NCBI GenBank assembly: GCA_964546285.1 | Contig: CAZJJK010000126.1 | Coordinates: forward strand, 1 to 8,631 | Length of the DNA: 8,631 nucleotides | Direction of reading: 5' to 3' | Origin: CAZJJK01 sp964546285 | Lineage (GTDB): Bacteria > Spirochaetota > Spirochaetia > Treponematales > Breznakiellaceae | Shown: positions 1 through 6,719 of the stretch, one piece after another | Numbering within the stretch: position 1 is the stretch's first letter | How the letters are laid out: each line of letters opens with the position of its first letter | Translations under genes and position numbers: made by a program | Notes under the pieces: generated by a model | The model's database searches: none | Told to the model about the DNA's origin: nothing | The model's input: only the letters and a program-made list of their open reading frames with translations

Positions 1-98
1 AGCGGCAACCCAGGATGACCGGAAGCGGCTTTCTGAATGGCGTCCATGGATAGCGCTCTTACCGAGAGCGCGGTTTTTTCAAGTGCCTTAATATTCAT
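1..98 (-). CDS. tkt: Transketolase, N-terminal fragment (cut by window edge)
   Basis: Transketolase is a thiamine-diphosphate enzyme of the non-oxidative pentose phosphate pathway that moves two-carbon units between sugar phosphates in the cytosol. Only the first 32 codons are present. The translation starts MNIKALEKTALSVRALSMDA and continues IQKAASGHPGLPL, which matches the highly conserved transketolase N-terminus (the MDAIQKAxSGHPGxPxG block, whose histidine contacts the cofactor/substrate site). The start is fixed by an AAGGAG ribosome binding site at 105-110, 6 nt from the ATG. It lies 28 nt downstream of the stop of the E2-fold gene, with no terminator between, so the two are probably cotranscribed. 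The family member (TktA/TktB or a split subunit) cannot be told from this fragment. A split small transketolase subunit would begin similarly. Confidence 0.9.
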   Translation of the reverse strand, partial: MNIKALEKTALSVRALSMDAIQKAASGHPGLP

Positions 99-126
99 TG
101 TTTTCTCCTTAACTACAAAATGCGGC

Positions 127-1065
127 CTATACTACTACGCGGCCGGTCTTTTCCGAAACCCCATTTAGGTTTGATATTTCTCTTGATTCCTCGTTAACGC
201 AGGGTACGCCATATACAAGTTCCCAGTCTCTCGCCGGTACGCGTAAACATGTTGGATTCGCGATGATACGTCGAAAAAGGTCAATGCTATGGGCAAAGTA
301 CAAGCCGTCAGCGATACGCTCGTCCAATGAGATTTTTACATTTACAAAATGGCGCGTTGTTTCTCTCCCTTTTTCGTCAAACAATTTTCTTCGTTCCATC
401 CGTCCTATCACGAAGAAGATCGATGTCGTTCCCCATTCGTATAAATGATGGAAAGGCGTCGCTAAATTGATGCTGGCGAGGTTAGCGACATAAATTGACG
501 CGAATAGAGGATCCGCGTCAAGCATAAAACGCGGAGCCACGTTGAAATGGTTAAATAGACGAAAAATAGTAGACGCGAGACCTAGTCCTCCAGGAATTTT
601 TGATAATAAAGACATTTCTTTCTCATCTAAAGTAAGTTCTTCGCTCCGAGCTTTTTCTATAACTGCGTTAACCCGATTGGCGACGCTTTCTATCGTATCG
701 TCGGGCATGAACGATATTTTAGCGTTAGTTTCGCGGGCTTCTTCTGAGAGATGTTTTTTTACGATAAAGGATAAAGTCAGGTCTCGCCTTTGATATATAG
801 CCTTACCGGACACAAAACGGTTAAGCTTTGGCTTTTTAACCAAAATTTGAACCAAAGCAGCTAGAATGACATGGAATAAACCATAAATACGTTGTCCCGT
901 CTCCTCGTTCAATGTACGTGTAAAAAGCAGTACTTCCTCTATATCCAAGTCTTCGGAAAAATAAACGGCGGCCTCATTCCGTCCGCGCATAATGTAAGGC
1001 ATTGTTCTTTCGAAGGGGTCTAGATCGCGAACTCGATGGCCGTCATGCCGGTCATAGAACAGCAT
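127..1065 (-). CDS. Stand-alone 2-oxoacid dehydrogenase E2-like acyltransferase-fold protein
   Basis: The 312-residue protein has the chloramphenicol acetyltransferase/E2 catalytic fold, without a lipoyl domain or peripheral-subunit-binding domain. Recognisable E2 blocks are PKLNRFV at 79-85, the HHLYEWGTTSIFFVIGR region at 206-222 and DERIADGLYFAHSI at 248-261. The last block corresponds to the DHRxxDG motif, in which the histidine is the catalytic base. Here it is glutamate (E249), while D253 and G254 are kept. From memory, short free-standing relatives in spirochaetes and clostridia share this DERxxDG form, so it looks like a family trait rather than a mutation. Such a protein may be a non-canonical acyltransferase or a non-catalytic binder, and I infer no substrate. 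The start is supported by an AAGGAG site at about 1073-1078, which overlaps the upstream stop codon. It sits directly before transketolase. The last ~40 residues (from about 272) show no E2 similarity that I recognise. Confidence 0.8.
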   Translation of the reverse strand: MLFYDRHDGHRVRDLDPFERTMPYIMRGRNEAAVYFSEDLDIEEVLLFTRTLNEETGQRIYGLFHVILAALVQILVKKPKLNRFVSGKAIYQRRDLTLSFIVKKHLSEEARETNAKISFMPDDTIESVANRVNAVIEKARSEELTLDEKEMSLLSKIPGGLGLASTIFRLFNHFNVAPRFMLDADPLFASIYVANLASINLATPFHHLYEWGTTSIFFVIGRMERRKLFDEKGRETTRHFVNVKISLDERIADGLYFAHSIDLFRRIIANPTCLRVPARDWELVYGVPCVNEESREISNLNGVSEKTGRVVV

Positions 1066-1077
1066 CAGGCAGCTCCT

Positions 1078-1605
1078 TTATTCCTTAACCTTAACGATAA
1101 TTGATCCGAATATTGCGTTACCGCATACTAATAATACAGCTTTACCAGTTTCTTCCTCCGTTTTAACGCCGCGGTTTAGTTTCGCCTCGCCAGCCAGGGG
1201 AGAAACTTCCATTCGTACCGCTAAAGTTGGCGGTACGATAATTTCAACCGCACCGAATATGGTGAAAAGTTCGATAGTCGTCACGCCCGCGGGCAAATGG
1301 ACATTTCTAAAATCAAAGACTTGGCTGGCTAAAAAGGTGATGCCCGCGACGCTGCGCTTAGTCAGCCAAGCTCCGCTCAAACATCGTTCTGAAAGGATAG
1401 CCACGTTGGTTTGAATATCGCCCTGATCGATATATCCCCCTGAACCTGAAGCTATATCAGCGACAACGGACAGTTCCCTTTCGCTATCGGCGTTTTGGAT
1501 ATCCGAAACTAGACGTTCGTATTCTTCCATTGAGAGCTCATCTTTTGAGAAACGTTTTGTGAGTATTTCGATAGCGGCTGTCTTTTTATCGGCAAAGTCA
1601 GACAT
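1078..1605 (-). CDS. DUF1707 plus LiaF C-terminal-like protein, no membrane segment
   Basis: The 175-residue protein has two parts. Residues 1-52 form a DUF1707/SHOCT-like helical unit: the segment with KRFSKDELSMEEYERLV is typical, with charged short helices and a conserved EExxxRL pattern. Residues about 65-173 resemble the C-terminal beta-rich domain of LiaF/YvqF (cell wall-active antibiotic response family), with the characteristic IELFTIFGAVEIIVPP strand-turn repeat at 111-126. LiaF of Firmicutes has an N-terminal membrane domain and restrains the LiaRS cell-envelope stress system. Here no hydrophobic helix long enough to span a membrane is seen, so the protein should be soluble or peripheral. 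The start is at 1605 rather than the in-frame ATG at 1623, because a strong AGGAGG site lies just before it and overlaps the EIIA stop codon. The function is unknown. A role in envelope sensing is only inferred from the domain. Confidence 0.75.
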   Translation of the reverse strand: MSDFADKKTAAIEILTKRFSKDELSMEEYERLVSDIQNADSERELSVVADIASGSGGYIDQGDIQTNVAILSERCLSGAWLTKRSVAGITFLASQVFDFRNVHLPAGVTTIELFTIFGAVEIIVPPTLAVRMEVSPLAGEAKLNRGVKTEEETGKAVLLVCGNAIFGSIIVKVKE

Positions 1606-1609
1606 AAAC

Positions 1610-1615
1610 CCTCCT
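1610..1615 (-). promoter_or_regulatory. AGGAGG ribosome binding site overlapping the EIIA stop codon
   Basis: A perfect AGGAGG lies 4 nt upstream of the ATG at 1605 and overlaps the TAG stop of the preceding EIIA gene (1614-1616). It decides the start of the LiaF-like gene against the upstream in-frame ATG at 1623, which would lie inside the EIIA gene, and it suggests tight translational coupling of the two genes. Confidence 0.8.
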
Positions 1616-2093
1616 AACGCCAAGCCTGTTCAACGGCGGCGACCGCGGCTATTAGCTCTTCGCGTGACGCGCGCTCGGCTAATAGGGCTTGGAAATTCTT
1701 GTCTCTGCACAAAAAAGATACACGGGATAGAGTGTGCAGATGCCGTTTCGGTGAAGCCGAAATAATAAGGATTAAGCTACTAACCGGCTTCCCATCTAAA
1801 GCTCGCCAATCTATCGGTTCGCGAAGAAAAGCGATCGCGATGAATTGGTCTTCTGCTTTGTCTATAAGAGGATTTCTTGGGTGTGGAAGCGCGATTCCGT
1901 CTCCTATAGCTGTAGACATTAACGCTTCCCTTTCTAAAACCGCGTTTAATAGATGATTGGCGTCCATATACTCCGGCAGGGCAACAAGGCCGGCTAAGTC
2001 AGCCAAGACCGAGCTGGGTGTGGCTCCGCTGATGTTGTAATACACACCGCCACGGGTCATAAGCCGACCTAGCTCATCGTTTCGTTCCGGCAT
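1614..2093 (-). CDS. PTS EIIA domain protein, fructose/nitrogen (PtsN-like) type
   Basis: The 159-residue protein is a single EIIA type-2 domain of the mannitol/fructose/Ntr family. It accepts phosphate from HPr on a histidine; the family passes it to a sugar-specific EIIB or uses it for regulation. The active-site motif GDGIALPHPR is intact, with the phospho-acceptor at His71. Length and secondary-structure pattern match PtsN-like proteins (about 150-160 residues). The opening stretch (residues 9-22, including MTRGGVYYNISG) precedes the usual domain start. No EIIB, EIIC, HPr or Enzyme I gene is nearby, so a regulatory role is more likely than sugar uptake; treponemes are known to keep such incomplete PTS sets. 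The start is chosen at 2093 because GAGGAG lies 6 nt upstream. This start falls inside the 3' end of the pRiA4b-domain gene, giving a 20-nt overlap and probable coupling. Paralogue assignment (ptsN) is not certain, hence no symbol. Confidence 0.88.
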   Translation of the reverse strand: MPERNDELGRLMTRGGVYYNISGATPSSVLADLAGLVALPEYMDANHLLNAVLEREALMSTAIGDGIALPHPRNPLIDKAEDQFIAIAFLREPIDWRALDGKPVSSLILIISASPKRHLHTLSRVSFLCRDKNFQALLAERASREELIAAVAAVEQAWR

Positions 2094-4104
2094 CTTTTTC
2101 TCCTCTATTCGCGGCGTTCGCGTTGTATAGCAAGGCAAGGTTCCGATCAACTTGCGCCGTATCAAAAAAATTTGGAATAAAGCTTTCCCCTAATTTTGAT
2201 AACGCTAATTTTCGTTCTGGTCCCTCCGGTCCCGAAAGCGCCGATAAATAACGTCGAAAGCGCAGCGGTCCGCCAATAGCTACAGGCGGGGGAGCTCCTT
2301 CTCCGCCTAGGCAACGAGGGCTGTCGTATGCCTCCTGGGCCTCAGAATGAAGAAGATTTATTTTTACTTCCCATTCCGCGCTATAATCATACAGTATTTC
2401 GCGGATTCCACGTTCGGTAAGTTCGCCAATTTTAATAATTTGATTATTTTTTTTAACCGAATAAACCAGGGAGTCTATGATAAAGGCTTTGTCATGGTTT
2501 TCATCCCAGCTAAAAAGAGAATTTATCCAGAGGCTTAAGTCAATTAGGCTTAGATTTTCTGGAATCGTAATACGACGCCAAACCTTAGTACCGGAAAGAG
2601 TTACTTGAATAATTCTCCATGAGTCGGATGTCTTTGGATCCGCGCGGATTAGACTGATTCGGCTTCGTCTGAAACTCTCGCGAGCATCATCGATAGCCTC
2701 CTTAATCTCGCCAAAGGTGTCTACCATAGCGTCAAGTGAATTGTCGATGGATAATAGCTCTATCGGTTCTGGAGCCTCATCAAAATCAAGATCTTCCAAA
2801 ATAGCCGCGGTATGGGCTTGTAATTGAGCGAGAGTTACAAAAGCCTGTTTGGGCAGCCATGTGCTATTCAGGTCCTCAGCGCTAAGGCGTAAGGTCAGGT
2901 CAACTACGGCGGTATGTAATTCAACCGCCCTCTGACGTAATGGGCCCATGTCCTTATCAACAAATATATTATAAGTCTCGATAAATTCGTCTTTTGTTTC
3001 TGAAACAAATTGGGCGATAAATAGCCGTTCGCTTCTGTTTACATGTACCGATTCTGGGAGTAGACGCGATAGAATCTCATGAACATCGGTTTTCCCATGG
3101 AAAAGAGCATCGCGCACATAAGCTTCCACAACATATTCGGAGACAGGAATGCCAAGCTGAGACAGAATACGTTCCGTTTCTGTTTTATCTGGAGGGTCTT
3201 GATCGCCAGCCCAAGGCCCGCTGTCTGGTATTTCTTTGCCAGATAGCCAGAAACGTGTTTCCATCCCAAAGGCCGCGGGTTCAATACGCTCGGATGTTTC
3301 GTAAAGGAAATCCTCCAGGGAATGGGCTGGGGTTCTTTTCATACGTTGATCGCCATACCAATAGGCAAAAGCGATTTGTTCTTCTGTAGACGCGGCAGGG
3401 CCTAAGCGATCAAAACACCGGAGAAAACCCGTTTCCGCGGCGCTAACCCATTCCGCGAGTTCTGAATCGCTCCATTGTGAGGCTGGCGCGTGACGAAGCT
3501 CGAAGCGGCCCGACACCCAATCCAAGGTGCGTACTTCAAAACGATCGCCAGGAATGAAGGAGCATTCACGGAAAGCCGCGCGCATATCAAGCACTTTAAT
3601 GGAAACTTCCGGCGGATCTTCATAAGGATCAGCGTTATACGCTTCCTCGTTAGAAGGATTCTCTTTCGCGACATATTGAGGCGAATATTCTTCCCCATAA
3701 AGATCGTAATATGAGTAATATTCTTCCGGCGGGCCTTCGGAACTGGTAAACGGAATATCTTTTCCTTTCCAGATAAAGCTTAGTTCATTAGGGAGAAGAA
3801 CCGGATTGGCGAAGGGTAAGCAGCGATGTCCGGGTATTAAAATGCCATTTCGTAATTCCAGCCTAGTGGGTTTGATTGTGAAAACGGCGTCAGAGAAGAA
3901 ACCTCGCCGTGAAAGCCAGCGCTCGCCATCATCGAAGGGGAAAGCAAGTCGGCGGCTACGTAGGAAGTGATCGATCTCTTCTTGGAGACGCCGCGATGAT
4001 CCTCCACCGCCGTGACGTAAAATGTCCGCGACCTCGGCGCTGGTAAAGGGCTTTAAGGCCGCGTCAAGAAAGTCGTATAAAGCGTCTTCTTGGTGAACGG
4101 TCAT
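2074..4104 (-). CDS. Large protein with C-terminal plasmid pRiA4b ORF-3-like domain
   Basis: The protein has 676 residues. Residues about 497-660 resemble the pRiA4b ORF-3 (IS1096 passenger-like) domain: a KVWRRITIPENLSLIDLS block at 507-524, then SWDENHDKAFII at 532-543, a YDYSAEWEVKI block at 572-582 (the usual YDFGDxWxHxI) and CLGGEGAPPP at 598-607. The biochemical role of this domain is not established. Residues 5-60 look helical with a basic end, followed by a strand-rich stretch with WLSRRGFF and a hydrophobic block to about 115, which could be a winged-helix-like unit (inference). Residues 126-165 are rich in Tyr, Glu and Asp, probably a flexible linker. Residues 310-485 are mainly helical and acidic. 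No signal peptide or transmembrane segment is visible, so it is cytosolic. Its ATG shares one base with the thrC stop (TGATG) and lacks a good Shine-Dalgarno, which points to reinitiation from thrC. Its end overlaps the EIIA start by 20 nt. Confidence 0.7.
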   Translation of the reverse strand: MTVHQEDALYDFLDAALKPFTSAEVADILRHGGGGSSRRLQEEIDHFLRSRRLAFPFDDGERWLSRRGFFSDAVFTIKPTRLELRNGILIPGHRCLPFANPVLLPNELSFIWKGKDIPFTSSEGPPEEYYSYYDLYGEEYSPQYVAKENPSNEEAYNADPYEDPPEVSIKVLDMRAAFRECSFIPGDRFEVRTLDWVSGRFELRHAPASQWSDSELAEWVSAAETGFLRCFDRLGPAASTEEQIAFAYWYGDQRMKRTPAHSLEDFLYETSERIEPAAFGMETRFWLSGKEIPDSGPWAGDQDPPDKTETERILSQLGIPVSEYVVEAYVRDALFHGKTDVHEILSRLLPESVHVNRSERLFIAQFVSETKDEFIETYNIFVDKDMGPLRQRAVELHTAVVDLTLRLSAEDLNSTWLPKQAFVTLAQLQAHTAAILEDLDFDEAPEPIELLSIDNSLDAMVDTFGEIKEAIDDARESFRRSRISLIRADPKTSDSWRIIQVTLSGTKVWRRITIPENLSLIDLSLWINSLFSWDENHDKAFIIDSLVYSVKKNNQIIKIGELTERGIREILYDYSAEWEVKINLLHSEAQEAYDSPRCLGGEGAPPPVAIGGPLRFRRYLSALSGPEGPERKLALSKLGESFIPNFFDTAQVDRNLALLYNANAANRGEKDAGTKR
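2100..2105 (-). promoter_or_regulatory. GAGGAG ribosome binding site inside the upstream gene, setting the EIIA start
   Basis: GAGGAG lies 6 nt before the ATG at 2093, inside the last codons of the pRiA4b-domain gene. The longer open frame to 2165 has no comparable site, and its extra 24 residues do not resemble EIIA, so the short form is preferred. Confidence 0.75.
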
Positions 4105-5402
4105 CAGCCTATAAGGATAGAGCGTAGAGCCGCTGGGTCCGCGGCGATGACTTCTGAATGAACTGTTCGTGTCATAGCCGCTCTTAGTGTTTCCGGTGGC
4201 GCTATCGGCCCAACAAGCGGTTCCACGGTTTCAGCGAATTTGGCTGGATGAGCCGTGGCAAGGTTGATCGGTCTAGCGCCTAAGGTTATTCCGGCTTCTT
4301 CCAGCTTATCCATCGCCTTCCAACCAACAGCGCCATGTGGATCCAAGACATAACCAGTCGTCTCGTGAACGGCGCTTATACAAGCTTTGGTTTCACTATC
4401 ATCCACAAATGCGCCGATCAACAATTCACGGAGCTCCTCATAGTTCCAAAAAGCGGTCATTCGTTCAAAATTGCTTGGCGCGCCGACATCCATGGCGTTA
4501 GAAATGGTGGCTACGGAGTCTCTGGGTGCATATTGGCCGCTCTTAAGATAATCGGGAATAGTCTTATTTATATTCGTGGCGGCGATAAAACCTTTGATTG
4601 GCGCGCCCATTTTCATGGCGTAAAGACCAGCGGTAAGGTTGCCAAAATTACCACTGGGCACGCAAAATATAGGAGCTTCTTTCTTAGCGGACTCATTAAG
4701 CGCTTTGCCCGCGGCCGCCATGTAATAGATTGCTTGAGGAATGAGCCGGCAGATGTTTATGGAATTAGCTGAGGATAGGTCTAATTTCGCCTTTAATTCC
4801 GGATCCACAAACGCGGCTTTTACCAAGCGCTGGCAGTCATCGAAACTGCCTTCTACCGCCAAGGCTTCAATGTTTTCTCCTAAACCCGCGATTTGCCTTT
4901 CCTGAAGCGGACTTACTCGGCCTTTAGGGTATAGCACCGTGACCGAAATGCCTGGTACGCCAAAAAAACCATCAGCCACAGCGCCTCCCGTGTCACCGGA
5001 AGTGGCTACGAGAACCCGTAGCGGCAAGGAGTCGCCGCGCCTGAGGTAAGAAAAAACGCGCGCCATAAATCTGGCGCCAAAATCCTTAAACGCGGCCGTA
5101 GGGCCATGAAATAATTCCAATACACGGCGCTCGCCAACATCCACCAAAGGCGCGCTAAACGGATACGCGTCATGGATAATATCCGCTAATACGCTTGGGC
5201 TTAGTTCCGGCGAGGTAAAAGGCTTAACGAGTTCATAAGCTATATCGACAAAATCCATTGAACGCAGGGATGAAAGGACAGTGGCGGAAAGTCTCGGTAG
5301 TTCTTCCGGGACAAATAAACCCCCATCGGGAGCTAAGCCACTTAATGCGGCGGTCTTAAAATTCACGGCCCTTGTTCTATCTCGCGTGCTATAATAACGC
5401 AC
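4104..5402 (-). CDS. thrC: Threonine synthase
   Basis: The enzyme converts O-phospho-L-homoserine to L-threonine using pyridoxal phosphate, the last step of threonine synthesis, in the cytosol. At 432 residues it has the size of the longer (E. coli/yeast-like) ThrC class. The N-terminus MRYYSTRDR with NFKTAALSGLAPDGGLFVPE is diagnostic. The PLP lysine is K106 in HGPTAAFKDFGARF. ATSGDTGGA (133-141) and the phosphate-binding loop SGNFGNLTAG (250-259) are intact. SNAMDVGAPSNFER (301-314) and TAHPAKF (383-389) are also class signatures. The start codon is GTG, supported by AAGGGGAG at 5409-5416, 6 nt upstream. No other threonine pathway gene is in the window. It lies 17 nt downstream of the 60-residue gene and shares one base with the start of the next gene. 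All catalytic motifs look complete, so it should be functional. Confidence 0.97.
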   Translation of the reverse strand: MRYYSTRDRTRAVNFKTAALSGLAPDGGLFVPEELPRLSATVLSSLRSMDFVDIAYELVKPFTSPELSPSVLADIIHDAYPFSAPLVDVGERRVLELFHGPTAAFKDFGARFMARVFSYLRRGDSLPLRVLVATSGDTGGAVADGFFGVPGISVTVLYPKGRVSPLQERQIAGLGENIEALAVEGSFDDCQRLVKAAFVDPELKAKLDLSSANSINICRLIPQAIYYMAAAGKALNESAKKEAPIFCVPSGNFGNLTAGLYAMKMGAPIKGFIAATNINKTIPDYLKSGQYAPRDSVATISNAMDVGAPSNFERMTAFWNYEELRELLIGAFVDDSETKACISAVHETTGYVLDPHGAVGWKAMDKLEEAGITLGARPINLATAHPAKFAETVEPLVGPIAPPETLRAAMTRTVHSEVIAADPAALRSILIG

Positions 5403-5419
5403 AGTAGTCTCCCCTTGAT

Positions 5420-5602
5420 TTATATCGTTTCAGCTATGTGTCCTAGCTCCATCAGAAGATTGCGAAGCTCTCGTCGTCGGCTGTCCCTTTCCGGGGACTG
5501 GATAATTTCCGGATCAAAATCCAATAAAGCGTAAAATTCTGTCCGGATCGCGTCCAAGTGTTGGTTTATATCATACATTTTTTCTGAGCGATCGGTTCTC
5601 AT
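5420..5602 (-). CDS. Small hypothetical protein between lgt and thrC
   Basis: The 60-residue charged protein contains MYDINQHLDAIRTEFYALLD near its start, followed by a segment rich in Arg and Glu (about residues 37-50). I do not recognise a family. It looks mostly helical, with no signal peptide, transmembrane helix or cysteines. The gene starts 4 nt after the lgt stop (TAG GCTT ATG) with only a weak AGG before the ATG, so it is probably translated by coupling with lgt. A second ATG in frame at 5578 (residue 9) could be the true start and gives 52 residues, but it has no better ribosome binding site. The clean fit between two firm genes with small gaps, and no overlap with either, argues that it is real. 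Its function is unknown. Confidence 0.65.
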   Translation of the reverse strand: MRTDRSEKMYDINQHLDAIRTEFYALLDFDPEIIQSPERDSRRRELRNLLMELGHIAETI

Positions 5603-5606
5603 AAGC

Positions 5607-6626
5607 CTACTTTGATAATTTTTTACGTACCTTACGGCGAGTGTTTTTGGTTTCTGATGTGGATTCTACCTTATTCGCCATAAGAAGAGCTTTACGGTTC
5701 AAAGCGCTGGCTATCGCTAGCCAAATAACGCCCGCCACTACCATTAAAAAACAAAGTATTTGTCCTGTTGAAAAATTGAAGGGTGAAGAAAAAATCGCTG
5801 GGGGCAATCCGGTCTTTACCAGCTCTATGCGATAACCTAGGTCTGGATCAGGTTCGCGTAAATATTCAATGATAAAGCGCGCTGTTCCAAAACCAATAAG
5901 GTAAGCGCCAATGACGAAACCCTTGAAAGGCTTACGCTTTGCTAGAAACCAGAGAACCACCCAAAGCACGACCCCCTCAAAAAGAGCCTCATAGAGCTGG
6001 GAGGGATGCCTGGGTAGATTGACCAGCGTATTTAAACCTGAATAGGCTATGCCCGTCTGATCGGCAATTTGGCGAACCCAGGGTTTGCTGCTTGAAAGAA
6101 GCCGCGCCTCTGGAAAAATCATTCCTAGAGGAGAGCTTGTGACGCGGCCATAGAGTTCACCATTAATGAAATTGCCCAAACGTCCAAAGGTAAAACCAAG
6201 AGGTATTCCCGCGACAAGCATATCGCCGACATCCAAGGTGTTTAGTTTTTTTCTTCTACAATAGATAACTACCGCGATTACCGTCCCGATCAAGCCCCCA
6301 TGGTAACTCATCCCTTGAAGACCGATAAAACGGCCTTCATGAAAGGGCCAAAATATGAGCCAAGGCTGAGTCAAATAAATACCGCTTGTGTCGTATACAA
6401 AAACCGCGAAGATTCTAGCTCCCAGCAATAAGCCCAGTATGGCGGAGAAAAATAAACCAGAGATAAGGTCCTCATCCCAGTCTAATTTCCTACGCTTAAC
6501 TTGAAGCTTAAACATTAAGTAAGTGACAAGGAAGGCAAGCAAATACATGAGCCCATACCAACGGATCGGAAGTCCGGGTATGATTTGAGGTTTAAGCCAA
6601 CTTGGAAAATTTAGCGCTAACGGCAT
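5607..6626 (-). CDS. lgt: Prolipoprotein diacylglyceryl transferase
   Basis: Lgt transfers the diacylglyceryl group of phosphatidylglycerol to the lipobox cysteine of pre-lipoproteins, the first step of lipoprotein maturation in the cytoplasmic membrane. The family signature GRLGNFINGELYG (148-160) is intact. YHGG (108-111) carries His109, equivalent to E. coli His103. Arg149 matches the essential Arg143, and ARFIIEYLREPD (249-260) matches the Arg239/Glu243 region. HPSQLYEA (207-214) is also conserved. About seven hydrophobic helices are visible, for example 24-41, 56-77, 109-123, 217-228, 236-247 and 288-308. At 339 residues it is longer than E. coli Lgt (291). The extra part includes a very basic hydrophilic C-terminal tail from about 310 to 339. 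The start is supported by GGAG at 6633-6636, 6 nt upstream. It probably has its own promoter and is cotranscribed with the genes that follow. Confidence 0.97.
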   Translation of the reverse strand: MPLALNFPSWLKPQIIPGLPIRWYGLMYLLAFLVTYLMFKLQVKRRKLDWDEDLISGLFFSAILGLLLGARIFAVFVYDTSGIYLTQPWLIFWPFHEGRFIGLQGMSYHGGLIGTVIAVVIYCRRKKLNTLDVGDMLVAGIPLGFTFGRLGNFINGELYGRVTSSPLGMIFPEARLLSSSKPWVRQIADQTGIAYSGLNTLVNLPRHPSQLYEALFEGVVLWVVLWFLAKRKPFKGFVIGAYLIGFGTARFIIEYLREPDPDLGYRIELVKTGLPPAIFSSPFNFSTGQILCFLMVVAGVIWLAIASALNRKALLMANKVESTSETKNTRRKVRKKLSK

Positions 6627-6634
6627 GCGTCACT

Positions 6635-6649
6635 CCATACGGCGTATGG
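6635..6649. repeat. Perfect inverted repeat in the lgt leader
   Basis: CCATAC-GGC-GTATGG is a perfect 6-bp inverted repeat with a 3-nt centre. On the lgt strand it lies at the likely transcript 5' end, and its 3' arm includes the first bases of the GGAG ribosome binding site (6633-6636). It may be an operator, an mRNA 5' hairpin or a hairpin that partly hides the Shine-Dalgarno. The symmetry is seen directly; the role is inferred. Confidence 0.5.
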
Positions 6650-6658
6650 CCGGCGGAT

Positions 6659-6667
6659 AGTATATCA
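6659..6667 (-). promoter_or_regulatory. Extended -10 promoter for lgt
   Basis: TGATATACT on the minus strand is an extended -10 (TG-n-TATACT, five of six matches to TATAAT). The hexamer 17 bp upstream (TTAAAT) is a poor -35, as is common for extended -10 promoters. Transcription would start near 6652, giving a leader of about 26 nt. The same CATGATATA core occurs in the rightward promoter at 8574-8582. Confidence 0.5.
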
Positions 6668-6719
6668 TGGAGAGCTGTATTTATTTAATCCCGCTCCGTC
6701 CAACATGAAAACGAAGGAG

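Noticed and set aside
99..126. Terminator or separate promoter between the E2-fold gene and tkt
   Set aside because: The 28-nt gap holds only the tkt ribosome binding site; no hairpin or promoter boxes were seen.
4335..4772. Plus-strand 145-codon open frame
   Set aside because: It is fully antisense to thrC, whose catalytic motifs are intact. Its composition is that of a reverse-complement shadow, and it has no ribosome binding site.
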